In this document: positions 1 through 11,211 of the stretch, in pieces
How positions within the stretch are numbered: position 1 is the stretch's first letter
Layout: every line of letters begins with the position of its first letter
Source: Prillingera fragicola
Lineage: Eukaryota > Basidiomycota > Tremellomycetes > Trichosporonales > Trichosporonaceae
Assembly: GCA_002335605.1 (NCBI GenBank)
Contig: BEDY01000003.1
Span: 2,356,001 to 2,420,000, forward strand
Reading direction: 5' to 3'
DNA length: 64,000 nucleotides
Notes under the pieces: generated by a model
The model's input: only the letters and a program-made list of their open reading frames with translations
What the model was told of the DNA's origin: nothing
The model's database searches: none
Position numbers and translations under genes: made by a program

Positions 1-219
1 CAACGGAACGCGTCTCCACGCATCTCGCCGCCGATGGCCCCACCTCCCGACCAGTACGCGCAGATATCCCCTGTGGATCGCTACGCCGGTGTCGGCAGCG
101 CCTCCACCGCCGTCGAGCGGACGGCCCACAACGGACACGCCCGACAGCGCTCTGGCGGCGGCGCGCGCCACTATGGCCCCATGGGACCACTCGACGACGG
201 ACACGGATACGCCCACTAG
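1..219 (+). CDS. 3' end of an unknown gene (truncated by window edge)
   Basis: Frame 1 is open from the first base to a TAG at 217-219 and encodes about 72 residues rich in Pro, Ser, Ala, Gly and His, ending in GHGYAH. No domain is recognisable. The composition resembles the disordered C-terminal tails common in this genome. A second frame starting at 89 is also open as far as 358, so the choice of frame rests only on the uninterrupted entry from the window edge. The strand is uncertain, and the stretch could be non-coding. Confidence 0.33.
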   Translation, partial: QRNASPRISPPMAPPPDQYAQISPVDRYAGVGSASTAVERTAHNGHARQRSGGGARHYGPMGPLDDGHGYAH

Positions 220-678
220 ATTTACCCCACCCTCACACCGGCCCCCGGCCTACTACCCACTCACCACCTACCCCGGCGGCCGGCCCGTCCATGACGCTAC
301 CTTTACTTGGGCCATTTGCGCCATTTACGAAACCGCATTCATACATTCTGCATTGTAATAGAGACACGGAGGAGGAGGAGGGAGGGGAGGTGAAAAGCAA
401 CTTGGTCCATCTTTTCTTCCTTTTTTTTTGGGACACACTGGCGTGGTCTTTCGAGCAGTATACGCCGGCTCGGGGCACGGCTGTGGAGTTGCTTGGTACT
501 GTAGCTCGTGCATGCAGTACGTGTACTAGTACACCATTGATCAGGCTGAGTTGCCACTTGCCACACGACAACGGCGAGGACGGGATCAAATCGCGATGAT
601 GCCCAGCAGCACCGTCACCGTCATCCACCAGGTCTGTTGTTGATGTGCACTCATCCACTCACGACGAGACCGAGCACC

Positions 679-2179
679 ATGGACGCCTCGACGCTCGACG
701 CAAAGCTCTCCGCCGCGGCTGGCATATCGTAAGCTCCCCCCAGTTCCGTAGCACAAGCTCACGCGCCCTGCAGCAACCAGCGCGAGCGGATCAACGCCTA
801 CCTCACCCTGCTGACCGACCTGCTCGCGGCCCCGGCCGCAGCGCCGCTCATAGCGTTCGGCCGGCACTTTACGACCTCGACGAGCATGGCCATGGTCGTC
901 GGCCGCCGCGTGCTGGGCGCATACGTCGCTGCACTGGCGTCGGGCGCCTCCACCGGCGGGGGGGAGGAGGAGGAGGACAAGCACAAGTGGGAGTCTCTGG
1001 GTGCGGCGGCGTTCAAGGCCGCGCCAGAGGTGCGCAAGGCGGTCATTGAGGGTGTGCTTGCGCCTGACCTTGCGGGGTGGTGTGAAGAGCAGACTACGGC
1101 GCTGCGGCACGTGTATGCGGATATCCTCTCGGAGGAGGAGGAGTGGTTGGAGGCTGCGCGGGCGTTGATGCGGATCCCACTTGATGGGGGTGGGCGGTGA
1201 GTGGGCTCTGGCGGGCGGGCGCTGACGAGGCAGGATTGTGCCCGACGAGGAGAAGCTGGCCATCTATATCCGTATCGTGCGACTGCTGCTCGAGGTGAGT
1301 CCACGGGCTGGGGTAGTGCTGACGGTCTAGTGCGGCGAGTCTGGCCTCGCTCACCAGTACTTTTCCCGCGCGTCGCTCCTCATCCACACCTCGACCGACA
1401 AGGAGACGCAGCTCAACTACCGCCTTTCGCAGGCGCGCATCTTTGACTATTCCGGCCGGTTCGCCGAGGCTGCCCAAAAGTTCCACGAAGTCTCTCTCAA
1501 CTCGTCCATTGACGAGCAGGACCGTCTCGAGATGCTAAAGTCGGCCGTGCGCGCGAGCATTCTCGCCCCCGCTGGCCCTCAGCGCGCGCGTATTCTCGCG
1601 ACGCTGAACCGCGACGACCGCGTCGACACGTCCATCGAGCCCTACCTCGCCACCATGCTGCGCAAGATGCTGCTCGACCGCATCGTGCGTCCCGCCGAGG
1701 TGCACGAGTTTGAGGCCGGGCTGCAGGACCACCAGCGCGCCCTCGTCGAGGGCGGCGGTACCATGCTCGAGCGCGCTGTGCGCGAGCACAATGTCGGCTC
1801 GTGCTCCAAGGTCTACAGCAACATTGGGTTTGACAGTCTCGGGTCGCTGCTCGGTATGGACCCCGCTGCGGCCGAGGTCATGGCGCGTCGCATGATTGAG
1901 CAAGGCCGGTGAGTCTCTTTTTGTCCTGGGCATTGCTGAAAGCCTAGTCTCCGCGCGTGGATCGACCAACCTCTGGGCCTGCTCTACTTTGAAGCCCGCG
2001 AGCACGACACGGACGCCGACGCCCAGGGCACCGCAGGCGGTCTGGGCATTGAGCGCGTCGAGGCCCCCATTGCGCCTGTATCCTGGACCGAGCGCTGGGA
2101 CGAGCGTATCCGCTCGACCAGTCTGCAGGTTGAGAGTCTTGCCGAGCAGATTACGGCGCGCGGGCTCGTTGGTGCTTAG
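679..2179 (+). CDS. CSN4: COP9 signalosome complex subunit 4 (CSN4)
   Basis: Five exons (679-728, 774-1196, 1234-1294, 1331-1908, 1948-2179) join in frame to 447 codons. The product is a PCI-domain subunit of the COP9 signalosome, which removes NEDD8 from cullins and so controls SCF ubiquitin ligases. The segment QRARILATLNRDDR, then the stretch LDRIVRPAEVHEFE, the HN pair in LERAVREHNVGS, and YSNIGFDSLGSLL match the CSN4 helical repeat and winged-helix (PCI) core in the order known from the family. The N-terminal half is helical-repeat-like. Length is near the family norm of about 400-450. Start: the ATG at 679 has a good context (CACCATGGAC) and its exon joins cleanly. Introns are 36-45 nt with GTGAGT-type donors. 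It converges on the GT18 gene, with about 210 bp between stop codons. Family assignment is confident; exact intron borders are inferred. Confidence 0.92.
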
Positions 2180-2389
2180 ACGTCTAGTGGATGCCCCAGA
2201 GGGGTCAAGGTTTGTTCATAGTTGTATACTATCATGCATTACATCACGCGCTGCGGCCACGACTTAGTTCTTGAGGACTGACTGGTCACGCGGAGAGGCG
2301 GCGAGCAGATGCAACATGCAATTCATACAGGATGATAATATGTAGTCCCAACAGTGTCAATGATGCTACTTTCTCTTCTCTCCCTCTCC

Positions 2390-4569
2390 TTATCGTCCTG
2401 CTTTGTCCCGCGCCTCTTTCCTCTTCTTCTCCTCGTCCTCCGTCCGCGGCCACTGGGGCCGGGGACAAGTGTTGGTCTCAGTACATGCCTCCAGCATCCT
2501 CTGTGGCAACCTCGGATGCACCCCTCCATTATCCCGGATGACCTTTTCCGCCTCTGCCTCCCAGTCGGTGCCCAGCACCTCCCTCGTGCGCTCAGCCACA
2601 GCCGCCGCCTTCATGTGGTCCGGGACAAACGGCTCAATGGGCGTCGCAATGGCCTTTCTCAGCTGCGCGACCAAATCCCCAGTGTCACTCCCATTGTACG
2701 CATACACGTACGGCTCGCCGAGGCGCATCGCCTCGCCGTGCTGCTGGAACCCGCTGTGGTACTGCGCCCACACCGCGTTCCGGTCGCTTGGGACGGCGGC
2801 CCAGTACGGCAGCACGACGGGGACGCCGCGGCACAGCGACGTGTATGGCGAGGGGGACATTTCCGGGCGGCCGATGCCGAGCATGGCCCGCGCGCTCGCG
2901 ACCATGCGGTTGTAGGCTAGTGGGCCCTGCTGGCCTATGCGGCTGAGACCTTGGGGGATGGGTTTGCCCTCTGCCTCTTTCGCAACGGTCACGAGCTCGA
3001 TGTTGTCGTTCTTCATCGCTGCAGTGATCTCGGGCCACGCGGCAAAGAGGCCAGGGAGGTGGTCGTAGTGGTAGTACTCGCTTTCCTTTGCGATGATCAT
3101 GACCTGGTTGGAGCGGTCTGAAGGCGGGACAAACGGCGCAGTGAGGCAGGTCTCCTCGACCGAGATCGGGATCCAGGTGTGCTTGGGATAGTCCCACGGG
3201 ACGAGCTGCCACGCCGCTCCGAGCGGGTGCATGGCCCACTCGCCTTCGCCGTCGTCGCCGGCCATGTCCCAGAAGAGCCGCGCAGACTTGCCTTGGCCGT
3301 TGTAGTGTTCCGGCCGCGTCCCCCACTGTCACGCCGTCAGTGCACGTCCCGCGCTGCAGGGTACTCACGTAGGAGAGACCAAAGACACGATAGCTGGGGA
3401 TGACGCCGAGCTCGTCTGCATCAAGCAGACTTGCATCGAGGCGCATCGTGGCGTTCTCGCTTGGAAAGTAGTCTTGAGGGCGGACACACCGCGGGTCTGT
3501 CGTGCAGACAAACGCGTTTGCCTCGTCCGTAAAGTACATGTTGCTGCGTCGTCAGCCGTGTTCTGTGGCTTACGACATCCGCAGATGGGGCCACACTGCC
3601 TTCGTGCGTGCCACGCTTCACACCGCCCGTGGCGGCATGCTCGCTGGCTAGTACTCACAGAGACTCTGAGAGCGCATTCACCACACGCCAGCTCTCCCGG
3701 AGCTGCTCGTGGTTCATCGACAGCCACGCATAGTTTTCAGACTTGAGAGCACGGATCTGGAGTGTCAGCGCTTGTCGCCGCTAGCTGGCACTGCCACACC
3801 GCTGGCCACTGCCGTTCCCATGCATCACTCACGATAGGCCCAGCCCACACCGACTCGCCCGAAGTCGTCTCCTTGTAGATGTGCGCCCACCAGTAGTCGT
3901 TGGCGATAAGCGGGCGCTCGGGGCAGGAGAGGATACCTGTCGCACACCGCTCCAAATGGTCAATGGCTTCCTTTTGGTGTTCGTCGAGGCTGCGTCATGC
4001 ATGTCAGTATTTGGGTTCCGGCCATGAGAGTAGAAGAGTACTGGGGGGGCGCGGCAATAAGATTACGGCCCAAAGATGCGGAAGCTAGGTCATGCTGTAA
4101 GATATCGATGGCGGGCGGAGGAACGAGGAACCGGCCAAAAGCCGGCGTCTGTCTCTTGTTCCTCGCCATGTTCGGACTAGTTGCTAAACGTCGTTCCCCG
4201 GCAGCCAGCAAGCTCGCAGCACGTATCCTGCTCGACAGGATGAAAGAGGACGACTCACTGGACAGTGTTGGTGGCTCGAAAGCGTTGGATTTGCCTCAAT
4301 TGCTTTGCACGCAGGCAGTCCGCGGGGTCATCCTCGGGTAGGCCGTGGGGGTTCCAGCCCTGGCACGACTTGAGTGCTGCTTTGGCCCTTTGGCTTTCTT
4401 CTGCTTCAGCAAAGACCGCCTGGTGCAGTCTTCGGGGTATCACGTTGCGTAAGGGGTCTCCCACTGTGGACGGAAGGGCGAGCTCGGCGGCTATTGACAT
4501 GTAGACGGCCAGCGAGGTGAGGAAGGAGGCGAGGAGCGCTGCTCGCATTCGGGGTCGCATGGGCGCCAT
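2390..4569 (-). CDS. GT18-family (MGAT5-like) glycosyltransferase, type II membrane protein
   Basis: Five exons (4569-4259, 3989-3833, 3756-3659, 3543-3369, 3325-2390) give 558 residues in one frame. Residues 1-30 hold a basic start and a hydrophobic segment (LLASFLTSLAVYMSIAAEL), a signal anchor expected for a Golgi type II enzyme. The C-terminal half fits glycosyltransferase family 18 (alpha-1,6-mannosylglycoprotein beta-1,6-GlcNAc transferase, MGAT5): a sugar-nucleotide-site-like stretch LGIGRPEMSPSPYTSLCRGV, then GEPYVYAYN and IEPFVPDHM, which parallel the animal GRPHVWTV and IEPYMPYE elements. In animals MGAT5 branches N-glycans; the fungal substrate is unknown, so only the fold and a likely UDP-GlcNAc donor are inferred. 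Several Cys residues suggest lumenal disulfides. Introns are 269, 76, 115 and 43 nt. The last residues (EDEEKKRKEARDKAGR) are charged. Confidence 0.82.
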
Positions 4570-6421
4570 GGTGGTGAAGTGAGGGAGGGGGGGGGGTTGA
4601 GAGATGTAGGTCCTGCTTTAGAGAGCCTGCGACGAGGAGGGCCGGCACTGCTTGACGAGCGTGTGTGGCTCGTCTGTTGATGTGGGAAGCCGAAGAGGCG
4701 TTAAGCGAGTGATCAACACTGCTTCGTCGCCGCTTGTCCTTGTGTGTATGGCCTATGCAAGTTGTTGGGAGTGTATCAAGAAGAAGCAACCTGCATCATC
4801 CCCAGAGCGGGAGACATATGCGTGTGATCATCTACGCCGCCTCTGCTCGTCGTGCAGTGCTGCTCCTTGAGATCCTGATAGTGTCCGCACAACTGTTGGT
4901 CGTCTCCCTCCGGCGTATGTACTACTGAGCGGTGTACAGCTCTTGTGCTTGCCTCACACCCTGGCCCGGTATGCATGCATACCTTGGGTTTCATTGACTA
5001 GTCCTGGCCGCCTGCCGTACGCACACCACATGGCTGGCCCGAGATGGGCAGACAACCATTTGCCACCCATCCGTTACATACAACATACCACTGGGCTGCT
5101 GCCGTGCAGCCTTGGTAGCCAGGGGTTGCTTCCCGCGATTTAGGTAGGTGGAGCGTCGCGTGTCATCCATGGTAACGTCCCGTGCTGTTCTCGTACGTTG
5201 TCCAGTAGAGCAACAAGGGGGAAGAGTGAGATTGCTTCAAGAGAGCAAGGTACCTTTTACCCTGCCTATTCCAGGATAATATCTCCCCGTCAGTTCGTTC
5301 CGACATCTCTCTTCTGTGGCCTCCTGTGCAACTCCCCTTCGGCGTCGGAGGTAATATGTTGCCCTTGTGACCCGTAAATGCTCATCTTCAAGGCCACACG
5401 ACTGACACATATCTACTCTACCAGATCGATAGATCTCTGTGGCTGCGATCGCGCACTGCGTCGATGTGCGGTGACCTAGTTACCATGCCGTCAGCAAGAT
5501 TGTTTGGTCCAGGGTCGTGATGACTACCACCAACAGAGATGACTGCCTGTTTGGGCTCAGCATCCCATGGGATAGCAGTTACTGTTTGACGTTTCAGGTG
5601 CCTCTACCACCCAAACGATCCACAGAACTGGAACGGTTACACTCGCAAATCATAATTCTCTCGTTATGGAGACCCCCTACTATTGGGGCACATGCGATTG
5701 GGATAATAAGTTGTATCCCAATCGCGACTTTACGTCAAACCACGTCGACACTACGGGGGAACAGCAAGGACCGCCAAAAACCATAAGAACCATAGCAGAA
5801 GAGTAATAAATAAATAAACAAATGTGACAACCCCACGTCAGCAAGTTGGTTCTGTGTATAATGGCCTCTCTGACTCTCACTGTCTCTCACGTCACTTCTG
5901 CACAACGATGGCAATACGAACACACATCACCGCCTAGCAACCACCAAACTCCTCGCCGCACATGGAGGCCAGCCGACGAAGGGTCAGTAGGCCTAGATTG
6001 CGTCTGCTCAGTCAGAATCTGATCAGCGGGATCGACGGATTGCCATGAAGATTGGCGCCAAATGGATTGATAGCACACTAGCGACGACGACGGCTGGAGC
6101 GGCAGGCGACGTCTCAACCAACTCATACTGCCGCTCTTGCCACAAGTCATCGACCTCATTCTACGCAAGGAAGCCCGTGAAAACTGATTGTTCGGCTCGT
6201 CATGCTGGGGGGAGATGCCGGAGGGCGAGCCTTCAACGACCGTTCTCTATGGCTGCAACCAACGCAACGAGAGAACCAGCTACCACACATCAAAGAGGTC
6301 GAGTCATGAAACAGCGAACGGCTCAACTCGGTTGCATGGGTATACGAAGCTTATACTAGACTCGGCTGGCCAGCAGCACTAGCCTGCGATTCAAAATTGC
6401 ACGTCCTCGACCACTGGCTGA
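4570..6421. other. Intergenic region between divergent promoter of GT18 and 3' end of the calpain gene
   Basis: No reading frame here looks like a gene and no good donor/acceptor pair joins any. The first part (4570-4700) is the GT18 promoter, with a G tract at about 4588-4599. The only structure seen is the perfect hairpin at 5694-5725, listed separately. Confidence 0.5.
5694..5725. repeat. Perfect 12-bp inverted repeat (hairpin) with 8-nt loop
   Basis: GCGATTGGGATA at 5694-5705 is followed by an 8-nt spacer and then by its exact reverse complement at 5714-5725. There is no T tract after it and no adjacent gene within 700 bp. It could be a footprint of a small inverted-repeat element, a protein-binding palindrome or chance; no target-site duplication is obvious. 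Confidence 0.7.
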
Positions 6422-9316
6422 CTAAGGAGGGCATGGCCTCTGGAAGGTGGAACCTCCAAGGCCGGGAAAGTCACACATTTTGATCGAGGAAATGTCGGGC
6501 GGTGCGATAGGTGTCTGGGTGGGCTCTTCGATGGGGTCGAACGTTGGGGTGCCCGAATCGGCTGTTATCTGGGGCTGGAACGCAGCCGACTCGACCGAAG
6601 CCGTGGCCGGCGCAGCCGTGGGTTCGGGCCCCATTGCGGTGGCAGTGAGCAGGTCTTCAATGCTGTTCGGCCGTCCATCGTTAGACGTGAGCGGGGCTTC
6701 AACGCTCGTCGGCTGTAGATCGGTAAACGTGAGCGGATCTTCAATGCTCGTCGGCCGTCCATCGTTAGACGTGCTCTCCTCTGTAGTCGTAGGCGATGGC
6801 TCCTCTGTGGTCGTGGGCGATGGCTCCTCTGTGGTCGTGGGCGAGGGCTCCTCTGTGGTCGTGGGCGACGGCTCCTCTGTAGTCGTCGGCGACGGTTCCT
6901 CTGTGGCGGTGGGCGACGGCTCCTCTGTGGTCGTGGGCGAAGGCTCCTCTGTGGTCGTGGGCGATGGCTCCTCTGTGGTCGTCGGCGATGGCTCCTCTGT
7001 AGTGGTGGGCGATGGCTCCTCTGTGGTCGTCGGCGATGGCTCCTCTGTCGTCGTCGGCGAGGGCTCCTCTGTAGTCGTGGGCGAAGGCTCCTCTGTGGTC
7101 GTGGGCGACGGCTCCTCTGTGGTCGTGGGCGAGGGCTCCTCTGTGGTCGTCGGCGATGGCTCCTCTGTGGTCGTCGGCGACGGATCCTCTGTGGTCATCG
7201 GCGACGGCTCTTCTGTAGTGGTGGGCGAGGGCTCCTCTGTAGTGGTGGGCGAAGGCTCCTCTGTGGTCGTCGGCGATGGCTCCTCTGTGGTCGTCGGCGA
7301 CGGCTCCTCTGTGGTCGTCGGCGACGGCTCCTCTGTAGTGGTGGGCGACGGCTCCTCTGTAGTCGTGGGCGACGGCTCCTCTGTCGTCGTCGGCGACGGC
7401 TCTTCTGTAGTCGTGGGCGAGGGCTCCTCTGTAGTCGTGGGCGAGGGCTCCTCTGTAGTCGTGGGCGATGGCTCCTCTGTAGTCGTGGGCGATGGCTCCT
7501 CTGTAGTCGTCGGCGATGGCTCTTCACCTGTCGTCGTGGGCGATGGCTCTTCACCTGTGGTCGTGGGCGATGGCTCCTCACCTGTGGTCGTGGGCGATGG
7601 CTCTTCACCTGTAGTCGTCGGCGATGGCTCTTCACCTGTGGTCGTGGGCGATGGCTCCTCTGAGGTCGTGGGCGATGGCTCTCCACCTGTGGTCGTGGGC
7701 GATGGCTCATCGTCATCCTCCGGGTCGACGGAACCGTCCTCGCCGTCGTCATCCTCCGGGTCGTCGGACCCGTCCTCGCCGTCGTCGCCGTCCGGGTCGT
7801 CGGGATCGTCCTCGTCGTCGTCGCCCTCCGGGTCGTCGGGATCGTCCCCGCCATCGTCACCATTGTCACCGTCACCTCCGGGGTCCGAAGAACCGGTACC
7901 GGAATCGTCGCCGGGCGTATCGTACTTTGCAGCCTCATCCTCTCCATCGCGTACGGCGTCCCAGATGTTCTTCCCACCGGCAATAGCGGCGGCGATAGCG
8001 GCAGCAACAGCGGCAGCAGCGGCAGTAGCCGCCGCGGCACTGGCAATGGTAGGTACTGCGGCAGCGGCAGTTGAGGCAGCCAATGAGACAGCCCCGGCGA
8101 CCTGTCCAGCTGACGCTGCAGCCCTAGCGGCTTTAGCTACATCGGATGCAGCCTTTGCAGCGCGAGCGGCCCTGGCTGCGCGGGATGGAGGTTTACGTCG
8201 AGGACACGTCTTGGCTTGCCTTGGTAACACTTGTCCCCGGGCCGGCAAGTTTGTGTATGCAAGCCTTGTAAACCGCTTTAGAATCTCGGTAATGGGTAAC
8301 GGCTGTACGCCCAATGTGTCTGGATTCCGGAGAACCACCCTTGATGCGGCGTCAGCCAACTACTACTCGGCCCGCAACCGTGCGGCACTCACTGCGCTAC
8401 TTTTCCTCCCTGAGCGGGTATGAGTTCCTTGACGGTGTAGACGTGTCCCGGGGCGAAGAATGGTTTGGGAGTTGCTCCAGCCGTCCTAATGTACTCTGAA
8501 ATGCCGGGAAATAATTCTCCCAATTTGCCTGTCTTCGTTGTACCCAGAAGCGTTATGTCTGATTTTGTAATGACTTCTTCGAGTTTCTTGAGGTCAAAAG
8601 CTTCATCCATGTACTCGGTATCAATGTTCTTGCCCAACAGTAGTTCCAAGCCCTAAAAGCGTCAGCCTCGTAACCCCCAACTGGCTTTGCTACGCACGCG
8701 ATGTGTCGGCGCCGACTTGCAGGAGATGCCCCTTTTCTCCAAAGCTGCCTTGAGATAACGGGGCCACCTGTGGGGTTTCAGTACTATTTGGAGCGCTACA
8801 CCAGACTCACAACGCTTTGTTTGGACCAAGCCCTGGTACGCTATTCTTGTTTGCTGCAGTGACCGCGACGTCCGCCGGGTCAACCTTGACCGGTGGGTCC
8901 TTGCATCCTTTGGGATTTTTTTCCGGGTTGGGGTCAGCAGGGAAGTCTACAGTGACTTCACCGTTCTCCGCCAGGTTGAACAAGCCTTCGATGATCCCTG
9001 GAGCTTCTTGAGCGATGGATTGCATTGCTGCCATATACCAGCAGTCGCTGTATAACCCTTGAAGCACGTCCTCAGGTTGTGGGCCATTTTCACCCCATAG
9101 CTCGAGCGGAGCTCGCTTTTGTAGATTGGAGGTTCCACCCGGAGCTTGGTCATTGATGTAGTCGGTTTGGCGGGTGACATTGTGCTGGCTGGGCAGCTGG
9201 AGGTGAAGAGGGCGGGCGGCGACGATGGCCACTGAATGTCAGCCCTCTGCGGTCTGGTGGAGAAACTTACGCAGCGTCACCAAGACCAACGACAGCCATG
9301 TGAGAAGCGGCTTCAT
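6422..9316 (-). CDS. Secreted calpain-like cysteine protease with a mucin-like repeat tail
   Basis: Five exons (9316-9271, 9231-8811, 8767-8698, 8652-8393, 8339-6422) join in frame to 904 residues. Residues 1-21 form a signal peptide (MKPLLTWLSLVLVTL then AIVAARP). A Lys-Arg pair at 54-55 could be a Kex2 cut that frees a propeptide. The catalytic triad of peptidase family C2 (calpain) is visible in order: Cys79 in QGLYSDCWYMAA (the family pattern is QG.LGDCW), His249 in APGHVYTV and Asn271 in VVLRNP. The protease core ends near 280. A basic Ala-rich stretch, a hydrophobic Ala-rich segment and an acidic Asp/Gly/Pro region follow, then about 38 copies of an EEPSPTTT unit likely to be O-mannosylated, and a short unique end. 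Most eukaryotic calpains are cytosolic and Ca-regulated; a signal peptide with a Thr/Pro stalk suggests secretion or wall association. No PEF or C2-like calpain domain follows. Whether the Ala-rich hydrophobic segment spans a membrane is unclear. Confidence 0.84.
6773..7705 (-). repeat. 24-bp coding minisatellite (EEPSPTTT, about 38 copies)
   Basis: Repeats of GGCTCCTCTGTGGTCGTGGG-like 24-mers (plus-strand reading) encode the octapeptide EEPSPTTT on the minus strand. The copies nearest the start of the array (high coordinates, about 7510-7660) carry an extra Gly codon, making a 27-bp unit. Variation is mostly synonymous (GTGG/GTAG/GTCG; GGCGAT/GGCGAC/GGCGAG), with rare replacements (PMTT, EDPS, PTAT). 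This indicates selection on the peptide with continuing slippage. Confidence 0.95.
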
Positions 9317-9376
9317 GGCTCAAGCTGGTGTGAGAGAAACGAGACCGAGTTGAGGGGTCAGCAGTGAGTATAGACT

Positions 9377-9387
9377 GCCTTTTATAT
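9377..9387 (-). promoter_or_regulatory. TATA box of the calpain gene
   Basis: On the minus strand the sequence reads TATATAAAAGG, about 65 nt upstream of the start codon at 9316. It is a canonical TATA element, which would suit an inducible gene. The rest of 9388-10065 is a shared, divergent upstream region with the F-box-like gene. Confidence 0.6.
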
Positions 9388-10065
9388 AGACGATGATCAA
9401 GGCCATGGCCCACCATGCCCAAGCAAGTGCGTGAGAGACACGGAGACACGGGGTTAGGCCAAAACATCAACAACCCGGTCGCGTCATTGCCCCCAAGCTG
9501 CACGCGCGTTGAGGCTCTTGCGACGGCCGCGCCAAGATCACACATGGACGCGTCTCCCGTTCCATTTTAGGGAGGCGTGGACAGATAAGGAGACATTTAA
9601 ACGAAAGAGCAATCAGTTGGAGAGTTGAGAAAAGGACAAGAGAAGACGGCGGTGACTCACTGAAACTGGCTATAAATTGATTCCGCTCGATGTCTGGCTG
9701 AGACGGTAGGGGTTGAAGTTATGGCTTATCAAATTGGCTGAGGTCATGATCTCTGCAGTGTTGGTCACCCCCCAAGAGCAGCCTCACCCAGATGCCCATG
9801 CATGGAAGTTGTGCCTGCTCCTGCCAAGTACGGCGACATGAGCTTCGAACGAGCAAGGCCCCGGTGTTCTGTCGCGTCAGTAGAGGCACAGGGGGAGGCG
9901 ATGATGCCGGTTGTTGCCGGCGACTGCTATTGTGGCCATGAGATCATTTGGTCGCGCAACCGAATGGTCGACATCGCTCCGACTTGTCATCTAATCTCTC
10001 CATTTTACTCTCCTCCTCACAAGTCATCGGGCCATACGACAGCTCTTTGGCATTGCTATCCCACC

Positions 10066-11211
10066 ATGTCTGTCGCCGATACCTCGCAACCAGCCAGTAG
10101 TCCCCATCTCCCATGGGAACTTGTCCAGAACATCATTGCCCAGCTCGATCCGCAGACCGACAGACAGTCCCTCGTAGCACTGCTGCGCGTCTCAACCGCG
10201 ACATGGGACTGTGCGGCTCCTCGCCTGTACGAGGATGTCAGCCTCCGTGGCCATGCCCTGCGACGGCTCATAGGTGGACCACACTGGATGCGATCGCTGG
10301 ACAGGAGCGAGCAGCGCCAACTCCCCGTCCTCTCTGCGCGGCACCGGCGAGCGCTGGGATTCATCCGTCGCCTCTCGCTCTATGCACCGATGCCGGACTC
10401 GGATCTGTTCCTGCTTTGGGACGCGGCCCAGCCCAACGTAGCCCTGTTCCCACATGTGGAGGCGCTGTCCATCGCGCCAGAGCTGCCATCACGGATTGTG
10501 GCCGGTGCATCCTCGGCGCCGCCCCAGGACGCCGAGGGAGCCCAAATCTTTCCTGGCGACGCGGTCGTACTCTTTGACAGTCCCAACGTGTGTCTCTCAA
10601 GCATCGGAGCCCATTTTACCTATCGCAGCCTGCCTTGCAGGACTGTCAAGTCATTCAACTGCCACGACATTGACGTGCGCACGCCAGTCTCGTCGGCCGT
10701 CTACCATCAACGACCACGCGAGTGGACGTCCTTTCGCCTGTTCCTGCAGCGAGGAAGCCACTTTATACGCGAAGTCGGGTCAAGTCTTTCGCACTGGGAA
10801 GACTTCATGGCCGAGACGCTCGAGGGCGAGGGCGAGCCCCATCCCCCGTCTATCGAGGTGAGCATGTACTTGACACCAGAGGCATGCGAGAAATTCCCCG
10901 CAGAGCTGGAACGAGCTACGCACGGAAAGTCTGCGACCACAGAGCTGTTCCACGTCAAGTGCTACAGCGACGACAAGACATGCGTGCCTTGCATGGTATG
11001 CGGTGAGTACTCTGGCCAGCCTCGGGACTCGGTCGCTGACAAGGGCAAAGGCAAGCTTTGGCGCGAGTACGAAGGCATGGAGAAACGGTACGTCGTTCTG
11101 CCCTGCCCGCATGCGGCGACACTGACAGCATGCAGCAAAGCGGAACTGCGCCTGATGGGGTCGCATTTGTATTCACGCAGCGATGAGATCGTGACTCTAC
11201 ACTACGACTAG
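10066..11211 (+). CDS. F-box-like protein
   Basis: The ATG at 10066 sits in a perfect CCACCATG context and opens a reading frame to 11211 (381 codons if unspliced). Residues about 14-65 (HLPWELVQNIIAQLDP, then LVALLRVSTATWDCAAPRLYE) have the spacing of an F-box: Leu-Pro at the start, a helix, a Leu-rich stretch, then Trp and Pro with LYE. Such proteins recruit substrates to SCF ubiquitin ligases, regulated by the signalosome whose subunit 4 lies 8 kb away; that link is functional, not positional. Two likely introns of 48 nt each (11003-11050, donor GTGAGT; 11088-11135, donor GTACGT, acceptor TGCAG) are multiples of three, so the frame is open with or without them. The open frame extends upstream to 9802, but that part looks non-coding. 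No Leu-rich-repeat or WD tail is evident. Confidence 0.62.
   Translation: MSVADTSQPASSPHLPWELVQNIIAQLDPQTDRQSLVALLRVSTATWDCAAPRLYEDVSLRGHALRRLIGGPHWMRSLDRSEQRQLPVLSARHRRALGFIRRLSLYAPMPDSDLFLLWDAAQPNVALFPHVEALSIAPELPSRIVAGASSAPPQDAEGAQIFPGDAVVLFDSPNVCLSSIGAHFTYRSLPCRTVKSFNCHDIDVRTPVSSAVYHQRPREWTSFRLFLQRGSHFIREVGSSLSHWEDFMAETLEGEGEPHPPSIEVSMYLTPEACEKFPAELERATHGKSATTELFHVKCYSDDKTCVPCMVCGEYSGQPRDSVADKGKGKLWREYEGMEKRYVVLPCPHAATLTACSKAELRLMGSHLYSRSDEIVTLHYD

Noticed and set aside
6447..8423. 658-codon plus-strand frame (GDGSSVVV repeats)
   Set aside because: Exact antisense of the EEPSPTTT repeat; open only because the unit length is divisible by three. The minus strand has the catalytic motifs, signal peptide and splice sites.
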